DNA from: Chrysomallon squamiferum | Taxonomy: Eukaryota; Mollusca; Gastropoda; Neomphalida; Peltospiridae | Direction: 5' to 3' | Assembly: GCA_012295275.1 (NCBI GenBank) | Contig: CM022666.1 | Span: 12,581,275 to 12,645,274 of the forward strand | DNA length: 64,000 nt | In this document: piece after piece, positions 44,649 through 54,849 of the stretch | Layout: each line of letters starts with the position of its first letter | Numbering within the stretch: the stretch's first letter is position 1 | The notes under the pieces: generated by a model | What the model saw: the letters and a program-made list of their open reading frames with translations, nothing else | Told to the model about the DNA's origin: nothing | The model's database searches: none | Translations under genes and position numbers: made by a program

Positions 44649-45462
44649 ACTACGTTAATTTTTACACATTACTTAGTAAAACTGGTGTATCCTCTGTTTG
44701 GAAGAAAGAAACAAGTATGAAACAACAACGACGGCGATGACAATAACAACAACAATAATAACAACAAGAACAATATAAATGATTGTTATAAATATTTTAA
44801 TAAAGCGAAAGTGTTTTATTTAGTGTTATTTATTAATTAATTTATTTTCTTTACATCTTTATTTTTTAATTATTTTATTTCATTTTATTTATTTTCTTAA
44901 AAGCATTTTAATTCCAAACAAGCGAATTGTATTAGTGTCTTCCATGACTACGATTCAATCGATTATCAGTCATATGATGGAAATTACGTGGATTCGTTTT
45001 TAGAAAGCTATTTCTGCAGTAGGTTTTCCCGAAGGTGATTCCCCTTTGGAAATTCTAACCGTTATTTTTAACATTTTGCGTCATGTGAAAAAATATAGCA
45101 ATTATTATTATATCCATGGTGTATACTTACAATAAATATCTCATTAAAATAAGCAATCTGCGCTTGACTTGTTGAAACTGTATGTACAGGGAAGAAACAT
45201 CACTTTATACCTTGTAGCTTAATTTTGTCATGGGTGGCTGGGGCTCACGTTTCTTTCTTGTTTATTAACGACACAGACAAGAGAACAGCAGATATTGAAT
45301 GTCCTACCATATATATTTATTTCAGACGAGTTTGGAGCGGTGTGTGTGTGTGTAACGTCTAGAGGAAGTTACAGTTAATTGAAATAAATAATTTAAAAAC
45401 GAATACCTTGTTCAGGCCCCCGTTACTAACTTAACGTTTAATAGTTTGTTTTCTGATCTCAC

Positions 45463-45612
45463 CTTATTCTCTTCGCGCAATATAGGCTCTGTCTGTGTCT
45501 GTGACCCGCGGTTTTGATACATAATAACCTTCAAAGCAATCGAAACAGTCGCTAGAAGTATGCCGAGACACAACAGGTCACAAACTAAAGTTCTCATTAT
45601 TTTTAGCTTCAT
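45463..45612 (-). CDS. TNF-ligand anchor exon, type 1, unit 5
   Basis: As unit 2 but with Arg replacing Cys in ILCEENK (ILREENK), removing the only extracellular Cys before the donor; ATG at 45612, donor AAG|GTGAGA. Confidence 0.62.
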
Positions 45613-45749
45613 TTTTGTTTAATTTCTGCTTTTAAACGCCCGAAGTGTGTGAGTGAAAAAAGATTAACGCGTAAATCTGATCAAGCTGACATGAAACACG
45701 TCTATGATGAGCACGCTCTCTGGCAAAGCCACGGTGTGAGTTAGTTTGT

Positions 45750-45864
45750 ACACGTGTACGAGGACCAATCACAGCTAGACTTAACAGAAATAGATGACGT
45801 CATCACATAATCAGTCCTTGTAGACCTGATTAGCACGTAATTTTCTTTCAGTTTCAGTTTCAGA
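45750..45864 (-). promoter_or_regulatory. Promoter block of unit 5
   Basis: CACGTG near 45752, CCAAT near 45765, CRE 45795-45802, ISRE-like repeat 45842-45862. Confidence 0.6.
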
Positions 45865-46666
45865 TACTACGTTAATTTCTTACACATTACTTAGTAAAAC
45901 TGGTGTATCCTCTGTTTGGAAGAAAGAAACAAGTATGAAACAACAACGACGGCGATGACAATAACAACAAGAACAATATAAATGATTGTTATAAATATTT
46001 TAATAAAGCGAAAGTGTTTTATTTAGTGTTATTTATTAATTAATTTATTTTCTTTACATCTTTATTTTTTAATTATTTTATTTCATTTTATTTATTTTCT
46101 TAAAAGCATTTTAATTCCAAACAAGCGAATTGTATTAGTGTCTTCCATGACTACGATTCAATCGATTATCAGTCATATGATGGAAATTACGTGGATTCGT
46201 TTTTAGAAAGCTATTTCTGCAGTAGGTTTTCCCGAAGGTGATTCCCCTTTGGAAATTCTAACCGTTATTTTTAACATTTTGCGTCCTGTGAAAAAATATA
46301 GCAATTATTATTATATCCATGGTGTATACTTACAATAAATATCTCATTAAAATAAGCAATCTGCGCTTGACTTGTTGAAACTGTATGTACAGGGAAGAAA
46401 CATCACTTTATACCTTGTAGCTTAATTTTGTCATGGGTGGCTGGGGCTCACGTTTCTTTCTTGTTTATTAACGACACAGACAAGAGAACAGCAGATATTG
46501 AATGTCCTACCATATATATTTATTTCAGACGAGTTTGGAGCGGTGTGTGTGTGTGTAACGTCTAGAGGAAGTTACAGTTAATTGAAATAAATAATTTAAA
46601 AACGAATACCTTGTTCAGGCCCCCCGTTACTAACTTAACGTTTAATAGTTTGTTTTCTGATCTCAC

Positions 46667-46816
46667 CTTATTCTCTTCGCACAATATAGGCTCTGTCTGT
46701 GTCTGTGACCCGCGGTTTTGATACATAATAACCTTCAAAGCAATCGAAACAGTCGCTAGAAGTATGCCGAGACACAACAGGTCACAAACTAAAGTTCTCA
46801 TTATTTTTAGCTTCAT
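46667..46816 (-). CDS. TNF-ligand anchor exon, type 1, unit 6
   Basis: As unit 2; ATG at 46816, donor AAG|GTGAGA. The G-run before the second donor has one more base than in units 2, 3, 5 and 7, so the longer form stays open to GGLNK|GTATTC in phase 0, as in unit 1. Confidence 0.62.
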
Positions 46817-46953
46817 TTTTGTTTAATTTCTGCTTTTAAACGCCCGAAGTGTGTGAGTGAAAAAAGATTAACGCGTAAATCTGATCAAGCTGACATGAAA
46901 CACGTCTATGATGAGCACGCTCTCTGGCAAAGCCACGGTGTGAGTTAGTTTAT

Positions 46954-47063
46954 ACACGTGTACGAGGACCAATCACAGCTAGACTTAACAGAAATAGATG
47001 ACGTCATCACATAATCAGTCCTTGTAGACCTGATTAGCACGTAATTTTTTTTCAGTTTCAGAT
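46954..47063 (-). promoter_or_regulatory. Promoter block of unit 6 (ISRE shortened)
   Basis: CACGTG near 46956, CCAAT near 46969, CRE 46999-47006. The ISRE-like element (47047-47061) has one TTTCAG unit fewer than the others but still holds two GAAA cores. Confidence 0.58.
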
Positions 47064-47878
47064 ACTACGTTAATTTCTTACACATTACTTAGTAAAACTG
47101 GTGTATCCTCTGTTTGGAAGAAAGAAACAAGTATGAAACAACAACGACGGCGATGACAACAACAACAATAATAACAACAAGAACAATATAAATGATTGTT
47201 ATAAATATTTTAATAAAGCGAAAGTGTTTTATTTAGTGTTATTTATTAATTAATTTATTTTCTTTACATCTTTATTTTTTAATTATTTTATTTCATTTTA
47301 TTTATTTTCTTTAAAGCATTTTAATTCCAAACAAGCCAATTGTATTAGTGTCTTCCATGACTACGATTCAATCGATTATCAGTCATATGATGGAAATTAC
47401 GTGGATTCGTTTTTAGAAAGCTATTTCTGCAGTAGGTTTTCCCGAAGGTGATTCCCCTTTGGAAATTCTAACCGTTTTTTTTAACATTTTGCGTCATGTG
47501 AAAAAATATAGCAATTATTATTATATCCATGGTGTATGCTTACAATAAATATCTCATTAAAATAAGCAATCTGCGCTTGACTTGTTGAAACTGTATGTAC
47601 AGGGAAGAAACATTATCACTTTATACCTTGTAGCTTAATTTTGTCATGGGTGGCTGGGGCTCACGTTTCTTTCTTGTTTATTAACGACACAGACAAGAGA
47701 ACAGCAGATATTGAATGTCCTACCATATATATTTATTTCAGACGAGTTTGGAGCGGTGTGTGTGTGTGTAACGTCTAGAGGAAGTTACAGTTAATTGAAA
47801 TAAATAATTTAAAAACGAATACCTTGTTCAGGCCCCCGTTACTAACTTAATGTTTAATAGTTTGTTTTCTGCTCTCAC

Positions 47879-48028
47879 CTTATTCTCTTCGCACAATATA
47901 GGCTCGGTCTGTGTGTGTGATCCGCGGTTTCGATACATAACAACCTTCAAAGCAATCGAAACAGTCAGTAGTAGTATGTTGAGAAACAACAGGACACAAA
48001 CTACAGTTCTCATTATTTTTAGCTCCAT
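47879..48028 (-). CDS. TNF-ligand anchor exon, type 1, unit 7 (diverged)
   Basis: 50 codons from ATG 48028: MELKIMRTVVCVLLFLNILL, then TVSIALKVVMYRNRGSHTQT and EPILCEENK, donor AAG|GTGAGA. It is closer to the locus A exon (VVCVLL.LNILL, GSHTQTEP) than to its array neighbours, so it may be the oldest unit. Confidence 0.62.
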
Positions 48029-48177
48029 TTTGTTTTGTTTTTCTTGTTTAATTTCTGCTTTTAAACGCCCGAAGTGTGTGAGTGAAAAAAGATTAACGCG
48101 TAAATCTGATCAAGCTGACATGAAACACGTCTATGATGAGCACGCTCTCTGGCAATGCCACGGTGTGAGTTAGTTTA

Positions 48178-48294
48178 TACACGTGTACGAGGACCAATCC
48201 CAGCTAGACTTAACAGAAATAGATGACGTCATCACATAATCAGTCCTTGTAGACCTGATTAGCACGTAATTTTTTTTCAGTTTCAGTTTCAGAT
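48178..48294 (-). promoter_or_regulatory. Promoter block of unit 7
   Basis: CACGTG near 48180, CCAAT near 48194, CRE 48224-48231, ISRE-like repeat 48275-48292. Confidence 0.58.
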
Positions 48295-48852
48295 ACTACG
48301 TTAATTTCTTACACTTTACTTAGTAAAACTGGTGTATCCTCTGTTTGGAAGAAAGAAACAAGTATGAAACAACAACGACGGCGATGACAATAACAACAAC
48401 AATAATAACAACAAGATCAATATAAATGATTGTTATAAATATTTTAATAAAGCGAAAGTGTTTTATTTAGTGTTATTTATTAATTTATTTAGTTTCTTTA
48501 CATCTTTATTTTTAAATTATTTTATTTCATTTTATTTATTTTCTTTAAAGCATTTTAATTCCAAACAAGCCAATTGTATTACATGACCACAACGATCTAA
48601 TCGATTATTAGTCACGTGATGGAAATTACGTGGGTTCGTTTTTAGGAAGCTATTTCAGAAGTAGGTTATCTAGAAGGTGATTCCCCTTTTGGAAATTCTA
48701 ACCGTTATTTTTAACATTTTGCGTCATGTGAAAAAATATACCACTTATTATTATATTCATGGTGTATGCTTACAATAAATATCTCATTAAAATAAGCAAT
48801 CTGCGCTTGACTTGTTGAAACTGTATGTACAGGGAAGAAACATCACTTTATA

Positions 48853-49130
48853 TTAATAAATATTTATTACTATTATTACTTTTTATTTATTTTAGTATTT
48901 GATCACCAATGAATAAACTAATTTTAAAATGTTTAAAACTAGATGTAAAAAACAAACATTATTATTTTATTTATTTACTTTAAAGAAATAAACAACAAAT
49001 CTACCAAATTTCATTACTATAACCAACTTAAAAATGAAAAGAAAAAGAAATTAAATAATAATGTTATTAATAAGAACAACTCTTTACAAAATAACAATAA
49101 AAGAAACAAAATGAAAACTAAATGCTTTAG
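48853..49130. other. AT-rich spacer after the array
   Basis: Very AT-rich sequence between the array end and the degenerate MAEES-like exon. Nothing supported. Confidence 0.5.
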
Positions 49131-49139
49131 CCGTATCTC

Positions 49140-49450
49140 TTAAAAAATCCGGACAGAAATTCACCGACAGGTCGGACAATTTAGCTCATTTTTCTACGTG
49201 ATTCTTCCGCCATTGTTTTAAGCTTGACTAACCCAGCAACAATCGAGTTACATCCCTTTTGGGGGCGGAGTTACGTACGCTGACTAATGTAATCGTGTAT
49301 AACTGCATGTGTCACTTGTTTCGAACTTTCAATAATACATTCCTTGTAATTTTATATCCCACGGCCTTCCGCATATAACTGATCCACTTCAAGCATTTTT
49401 GTAAATTCTATTTTGCTCTGGAAAAGGCACGAGTATTACACCAGCTATTC
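49140..49450 (-). pseudogene. Degenerate copy of the 11.4-12.2 kb locus
   Basis: It has ATG GCG GAA GAA TCA CGT followed by a 1-base insertion that shifts the frame of the MAEESRRK exon, one copy of the GC-box segment (49225-49345), and a fragment of the Cys-containing exon (49358-49450) without its donor half. Confidence 0.6.
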
Positions 49451-49461
49451 GACCATTAGGC

Positions 49462-49506
<45 letters not shown>

Positions 49507-50089
49507 AATATGTATGTATGTGTGTTTGTAAAAATCTATGTGGATTCTCTTGGAAGCAGTCCATGAGAATCCTCCCATTCTCAAAAGTTTGAGAGAACAG
49601 CTTTATCAGCAGTGTTAGTTACACAGAATTCTGTGTCAGATGTGACAAACTGTATATAGATTACTGGAACGAATAACCAATTTGTCAGCAATAGTATATC
49701 CAATTTTAAAACAAAAAAAGAGAAAGCTTTGTTTTCATTTAATTTAATATAATCAACACAAGATTTAAAATGAACAATCAGTTTTTATTTTAAGTATTTC
49801 TTTTCGTTGAATGTGTTCTCTTTGTTCGAAATTTGGTTTCAGGCCAGGCTCGTCTCGATAAACCACGATATTTTCAACGTACATGGATTCAAATGCAATG
49901 CTATGCTTTTGTATCAGTCTAAACCTATGCTTGATAACCAAACTATTTTAATTTCTAATTTGGTCAAGTTTTACTCGTTGATTAATCAATATAATATAAT
50001 ATTGGAAACATTTCCAGTGAATATTTTGCCCTGAACTTGACAGTGAACTACAATCAAGTATTTTACTACTAGTCTCTTCTTTCCTGTTT

Positions 50090-50260
50090 TTCTTTTTATC
50101 ATTTCCACCAGTCTATCTCTCTTTTTCTCTCATTTCCATTAATTGGTATGATTTATAGGTATCATTTTTCCAGTCTTTGTCTTTCCTATTCTTCTAAAAT
50201 AATAATAATTCATAATAATCTTTCCACCAGTCTGTCTTTCGTTGACATGTGAAAGAAAAA
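50090..50260 (-). pseudogene. Patronin-like coiled-coil exon, degenerate fragment
   Basis: Pieces of the 14304-14175 exon (CTTTCCACCAGTCTGTCTTT and neighbours) broken by an AATAATAATTCATAATAA insertion and a deletion of the acceptor side. Confidence 0.6.
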
Positions 50261-50757
50261 CCATTATAAATTGTAACAAGAACTGAGAAACAAAATTTCC
50301 AAGTCACTCCTCAAAAGTAAGTTAAATTCTCAGTGTAGAGTACTTTTATAAGAGAGTTTATAAAAATTTTGCACAGTTGCAGCTTGAGCGAAAGTATAAT
50401 TGTTTGTTTCATTCTATTTACATCAACTTTTATAGTGGTATAAATATTTTAAAACAAAAACAACCACTACAAGAATGAATAATTTAAGAATGAATAATTT
50501 AGATTTGAATATCTTGTTTAATTTCTACATTAACACACATATTTCTGTGTATTTTTGTGTAGTGAACATCATGTTAATATCCATCTATTTTAATCCTATC
50601 TCTATGAATGTTTAATTTCTACATTAACATACATATTTTGTTATGTGTTTTTGTGTAGTGAACTTTGCATGTAACTGTAAGCATATTTCTAATCCTATGT
50701 GTTTGAATGTTTTAGTGTAGAGAGGATGCAAAGATATGTTGCTTATAAAAGGGAGAA

Positions 50758-51066
50758 TCATCTAAAATATATCCTATTCCTGAAGTATTGAGATTCACTG
50801 TCATCAGCTTTTCCAGACTTGTACACAGTGATAGTAGGGGTCCCTACAGAGATGAACAGCAGTGGACTGACAGTCTGATTGATGTTGAAGAAACAGAGTA
50901 ATTGTTGACCTGAGCAGATGAACTGTTCTTTTTCACTCTGACTTTCCTGAGGACTGGTTTTGAACATTTTGGCATGCTTCATTCATCACTAAATGGCACA
51001 AAGAATCCTTTGATTCCTCAACTGCTAGTGTGAAAACTTTCACCATTGTTTCCATTTTCAAAAGAT
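50758..51066 (-). pseudogene. Patronin-like GFF segment, copy B (broken)
   Basis: Counterpart of 15178-14857. The EAQIDAS.ENGNNGESFH start is readable near 51066, but a TGA follows a few codons later and the GFFVPF part is shifted. Confidence 0.45.
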
Positions 51067-51350
51067 GCATCTATCTGAGCTTCAGTGGGTTACTGTTGTT
51101 GTTGCTCCTTTTACTGCAACATATCTCTAGCTCCAGTTCCAGTAATGCTATGCTTTTGAAAGCAGTTTAAACCTATGCATGATAAGCAAACTATTTTAAT
51201 TTCTAATTTGGTAAAGTTTTACTCATTGATTATTCAATATAATAGAATACTGGAAATATTTCCAGTGAATATTTAGCCCTGAACATGACAGTGAACTACA
51301 ATCAAGTATTTTACTACTACTCTTCATAATATTTTTTATTTATCATTTAC

Positions 51351-51479
51351 CTCTCTCTCTTTCTCTCTGTTCCATTAATTCTATTATTTTTCCAGTCTTC
51401 GTGTTTCCTATTCTTCTTTTCTCTTCATCTGCCTTTCCACCAGTTTGTCTTTCGTTGACATCATTTCCTGTTCACTGGT
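51351..51479 (-). pseudogene. Patronin-like coiled-coil exon, copy B (frameshifted)
   Basis: Same acceptor and donor as the 14304-14175 exon but 129 instead of 130 bases: one A is missing in the run after ACTGG, which shifts the Arg/Glu part. It lies inside a local duplication of the 50.0-50.3 kb segment. Confidence 0.55.
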
Positions 51480-51744
51480 CTGAAATATTTGATTCCTCAA
51501 CTGCTAGTGTGAAAACTTTCACCATTGTTTCCATTTTCACAAGGTGCATCTATCTGTGCTTCAGTGGGTTACTGTTGTTGTTGCTCCTTGCAACATATCT
51601 CTAGCTCCAGTGATCACTGCAGCAGATTGCGTTTTGAAGGCATCGGAGTAGCTCAGAGTCTGTTGGTGAGAACTGTTCAGTTTGTTGTTGTGCCAGTGCT
51701 GCAGTGTTTCAAGATTCTCCGTGACCAGTGTGTCCACCAGAGGG

Positions 51745-52028
51745 CAGTGCTATTTGATGGTGCACAGGGTGACCGGCCAGAGGTGACTGCTGTTTGGGAG
51801 AGGGTACAAGTATGGCGGGGTTCCCTGTGGTGACTGCATGCTGAGTATCTCTTTCTGCTGTAATGACAGTCATGAAATCTCTCCCTGCAGTTCGGTCACG
51901 CTGTGGTTCAGCTTGTCAAGGGAAGAATCCGTCGATGGTAAACTTTCTGACTGTTTGTCATTGCCTGTGGGTACGGACTGCCAGCTGGACGATGGACAAC
52001 TTCAGTTTGCGATTTCACTGCTGCTGGG
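51745..52028 (-). pseudogene. Patronin-like LQGEI segment, copy B
   Basis: Counterpart of 15688-15410 with the same in-frame TGA (51872-51870) after LQGEIS, plus an extra stop upstream (AAC TGA near 52001). Confidence 0.45.
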
Positions 52029-52302
52029 TCATTACTAATAAGCACACGGTTCTACAGCTGGTTTGTTGTCTCTGATTATGAATCACACAAGATACATAAC
52101 TATTACAAAGCTAGAGAGCGTCATAAGTTAAAATATCACAAGATCATTCACCTATTAGAAGTATTATTATTATTAATAGTACAAACACTAATGCTATAAC
52201 AACTACATTACTAGAACAATGGCAGTGACTAATACTACTACTGCTATTATTATAACAAGAACAACCTTTACAGATGCTGCTGTTCCTGCCAGATTAGTAC
52301 AG

Positions 52303-52306
<4 letters not shown>

Positions 52307-52390
<84 letters not shown>
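52307..52390. repeat. (GA)n microsatellite at a deletion joint
   Basis: The left flank continues the 15.7 kb-type sequence. The right flank is the intron before the CH exon seen at 62128 (inverted). The 2 kb that separates two GA tracts in the first locus is missing here. Confidence 0.95.
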
Positions 52391-52392
<2 letters not shown>

Positions 52393-52499
52393 CTAATATT
52401 AAAATATAAATTTATTATATGCTAAATTTTGACGTTACCATCTGATTTGTTATTTTATTTACAAAAATTGTGTTTATTAAACAAATTATGAAAACTGAT

Positions 52500-52549
52500 A
52501 GACTGCAGATAACAAAAACTGAACACCACAGCTTCTGTACATCCATCTC
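52500..52549 (-). pseudogene. Patronin-like CH-domain exon (DGC segment), left arm
   Basis: After tacatag the frame reads GDGCTEAVVFSFCYLQ, resembling the DGCALA.VI.FYCP segment of the CAMSAP CH domain. No good donor follows. Confidence 0.35.
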
Positions 52550-53336
52550 CTATGTAACAGGAAAATTAAACATTTTAAAATATTGTTAAAATATGATGCT
52601 TATTCTTTTGTTTTAAAATAAAGAAATAAACATTTACCACAAAATAATTGTATTTATATGAATTTAAGTGTATGTATCTGTGTGTGTGTGTGTGTGTGTG
52701 TGTGTTTCTTTGTGTTTGTGTGCATGTGTACTTAGTGATATATTATTTAGAAACTGCAACTTCATATATTAAATTACATTAGACTTCATTAGGTTAATAA
52801 TAATGAGAAATATGCAAGAAAACAAACTCAAATTAACCTGCTCAGATTTTTTGTCTTTTGCAATGGCAGCAAACTTTATTTAATCAGAAAATAATTGTGT
52901 CCTCAGTGCCTGATGGAAGCTCAGTGGAAGTCTTAAAAGTTGTAATTAATCTGAGAGTTTTAAAATTTCTTGTTTAAATGCTGAATGTAAAGTCTGATAT
53001 GATGAATTATGCAAAATATGCAGCCCCAATATCATTCTGTCTCTCCATTCCTTCATCCTCTCTCTATCTCTCATACATTCATACATTTGTATGTTTAACT
53101 GCAATCATCATCATTCTTCTCCTTCTTTTCAACTATCATTTACTAATCAAAGTAGAAGGATGAATGCCTTTAAATATACCTCAGCTTTAACTGAAATATA
53201 ATTTAAGACATATTTTCCACAATGTAAAATAAATAAACTTTAACAGTGCCAAATGAACTGATTTTAATAAATAAATTTGAGTATTATACAAAATAATAAA
53301 TATAGATTAAATAAATAAATAATAACAACAACACAC

Positions 53337-53421
53337 CTGATGGCTTGGATAAATGTTGTACTCAAACAACTTCACTGGCGTATGCCAACATCAGTGCTTC
53401 AATTAGAGCTAGACGTGCATT
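53337..53421 (-). pseudogene. Patronin-like CH-domain exon (LALIEALMLAY), left arm
   Basis: Acceptor tttttag, donor TCAG|GTGTGT. It reads NARLALIEALMLAYASEVV, then TGA. Vertebrate CAMSAP has H.A.IEALM.AYT.E..S.EKVV at this place, so the TGA replaces the Ser codon (TCA). The same TGA is in the right arm, so it arose before the inverted duplication. Confidence 0.6.
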
Positions 53422-53772
53422 CTAAAAATAAATAAATAAATAAATCAAATAATAATACAAATAATAAATAAAGAGTCTTAAATAGATAACTAACACTTCT
53501 GTTATTATTAAAATGTGTATTTTACTGGTATTAGTTACTGCAGTATTCAGACAAAGTGGGCTGTTGGATATTTTTGACATACTTTGTTATTAATAAATTA
53601 CATTAGTGAGTAATGCATAATAATGATCCTGATAATAATGTTAATAATAATAAAAATAATAATTAACAAACAACAGTAAACAATTGATTATTATTACTCT
53701 ATTTTTATAATTAATTAACAATTGTTACAAAACTTGTATTACTAAGACAAAAAAAAAAAACAAAATTCTCAC

Positions 53773-53850
53773 AACTTGGACTGTGCAGTCTGCATGAGAA
53801 TGGTTTCTGTATCAGCCGATTCATCCTTCTCCATGATGTAAATTCCCTTT
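53773..53850 (-). pseudogene. Patronin-like exon (GIYIMEKDE), left arm
   Basis: Acceptor tatctag, reading KGIYIMEKDESADTETILMQ and TAQSK before a donor-like GTGAGA that is displaced by two Ts. It corresponds to the short segment just before the CAMSAP IEALM helix. Confidence 0.5.
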
Positions 53851-54535
53851 CTAGATAAAAAATATTTAACACCAATAGTAAATATTAAGTTTATTAATTT
53901 TTGTAACATCAAGATATTTTTTGTTTTATGAATCTATATTTGTCAGATAAATGCATTTTTCTCTGCTTATTATCATTTGCAGATGTTTCAGTTATTTGTA
54001 TTTAAATATAAAAAATGAAAAGGCATAGATATTATTAACTTTAATAATTAAAACATGTATCTTAAAAGATAGGAAATTTACATTGGTGATTGTTTCAGTG
54101 TTTGTAATCATGGTCAGCTGAGGTGATTTCCAGTTTCAACAAAAATCAACAGATTTTTTTAAATGTTTTTGTCTGATCTTTATTTGGCAATTCAAAAACA
54201 TCATTAATGTATTTTAATATCACAAATTGCCTTATAAAAGTTCATTCACTATTCCAGTATGTTTACAGGACAACAATGGAAATAGTGTTTTCACTTTCTC
54301 AAATAAAAAGTTATATTAACAGAGACACCCTCATTTTAACAAGGACTAATGCAATTGCTTAGTACATATTTAAATTATTATTAATATTTTCTAATGCTAA
54401 TTATTAATTTATTTTTAGTTTATTACTTTTACAGGAAATGATGCATTATTATTATTATTATTAATTTAGAAATAAATACCTTCTTCAAAAATAAATGCCA
54501 AGACAGAAAGATATTAGCAAACTAATAAAGTGTTG

Positions 54536-54632
54536 TTATCCAAACTCTTTAGTTTCAAGAATTTCTCCTCTCTCCTGTTTCTCTGACTTTTCCATTTCTT
54601 TCTTCTTAATATTCTCAGATGTCGGGAATTTC
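54536..54632 (-). pseudogene. Lys/Glu-rich exon of unknown origin, left arm
   Basis: The acceptor gaacacag is preceded by a T-rich (TTA)n stretch. It reads KFPTSENIKKKEMEKSEKQE and then RGEILETKEFG, stop TAA. A donor-like AAG|GTATTT 50 bases further is identical to the end of the type 2 TNF anchor exons (39713), so two unrelated pieces are joined here. The mirrored copy is 59850-59946. Confidence 0.35.
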
Positions 54633-54681
54633 CTGTGTTCATTAAAAATGTTGAAGAAAAGGATTAATATAATAAAAAAAA

Positions 54682-54725
<44 letters not shown>

Positions 54726-54849
54726 GAAAGAAAATTGATTTCTAAATAAGAGAATCAACCCTTATAGTGTATTTCAGTTTATTTATTCATGTGTATGTTA
54801 TATAAATGTACAGAATAATTAATAAAAAATTTAAAAAAATATTGGTTTT

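Larger units (their letters stand above)
40318..48852. repeat. Tandem array of seven ~1.2-kb anchor-exon units
   Basis: ATG-to-ATG spacing is 1232, 1219, 1213, 1214, 1204 and 1212 bases. Each unit holds an anchor exon, its own promoter-like block, an AACAACAACGACGGCGATGA segment and a common spacer. The five central units are nearly identical. The exon of the first unit (40.7 kb) and that of the last (48.0 kb) are diverged, while their promoter side is still almost the same as the rest, suggesting homogenisation by conversion or unequal crossing-over. The array stops at CATCACTTTATA near 48850. Confidence 0.9.

Noticed and set aside
47850-48173. Plus-strand frames over the anchor units containing MKHVYDEHALWQ
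   Set aside because: They are antisense shadows of the anchor exon and its promoter; they overlap the CRE/CCAAT block and have no independent signals.
41500-48860. CRISPR-like array
   Set aside because: Units are about 1.2 kb with exons and promoters and lack short repeats with unique spacers; the DNA is eukaryotic.
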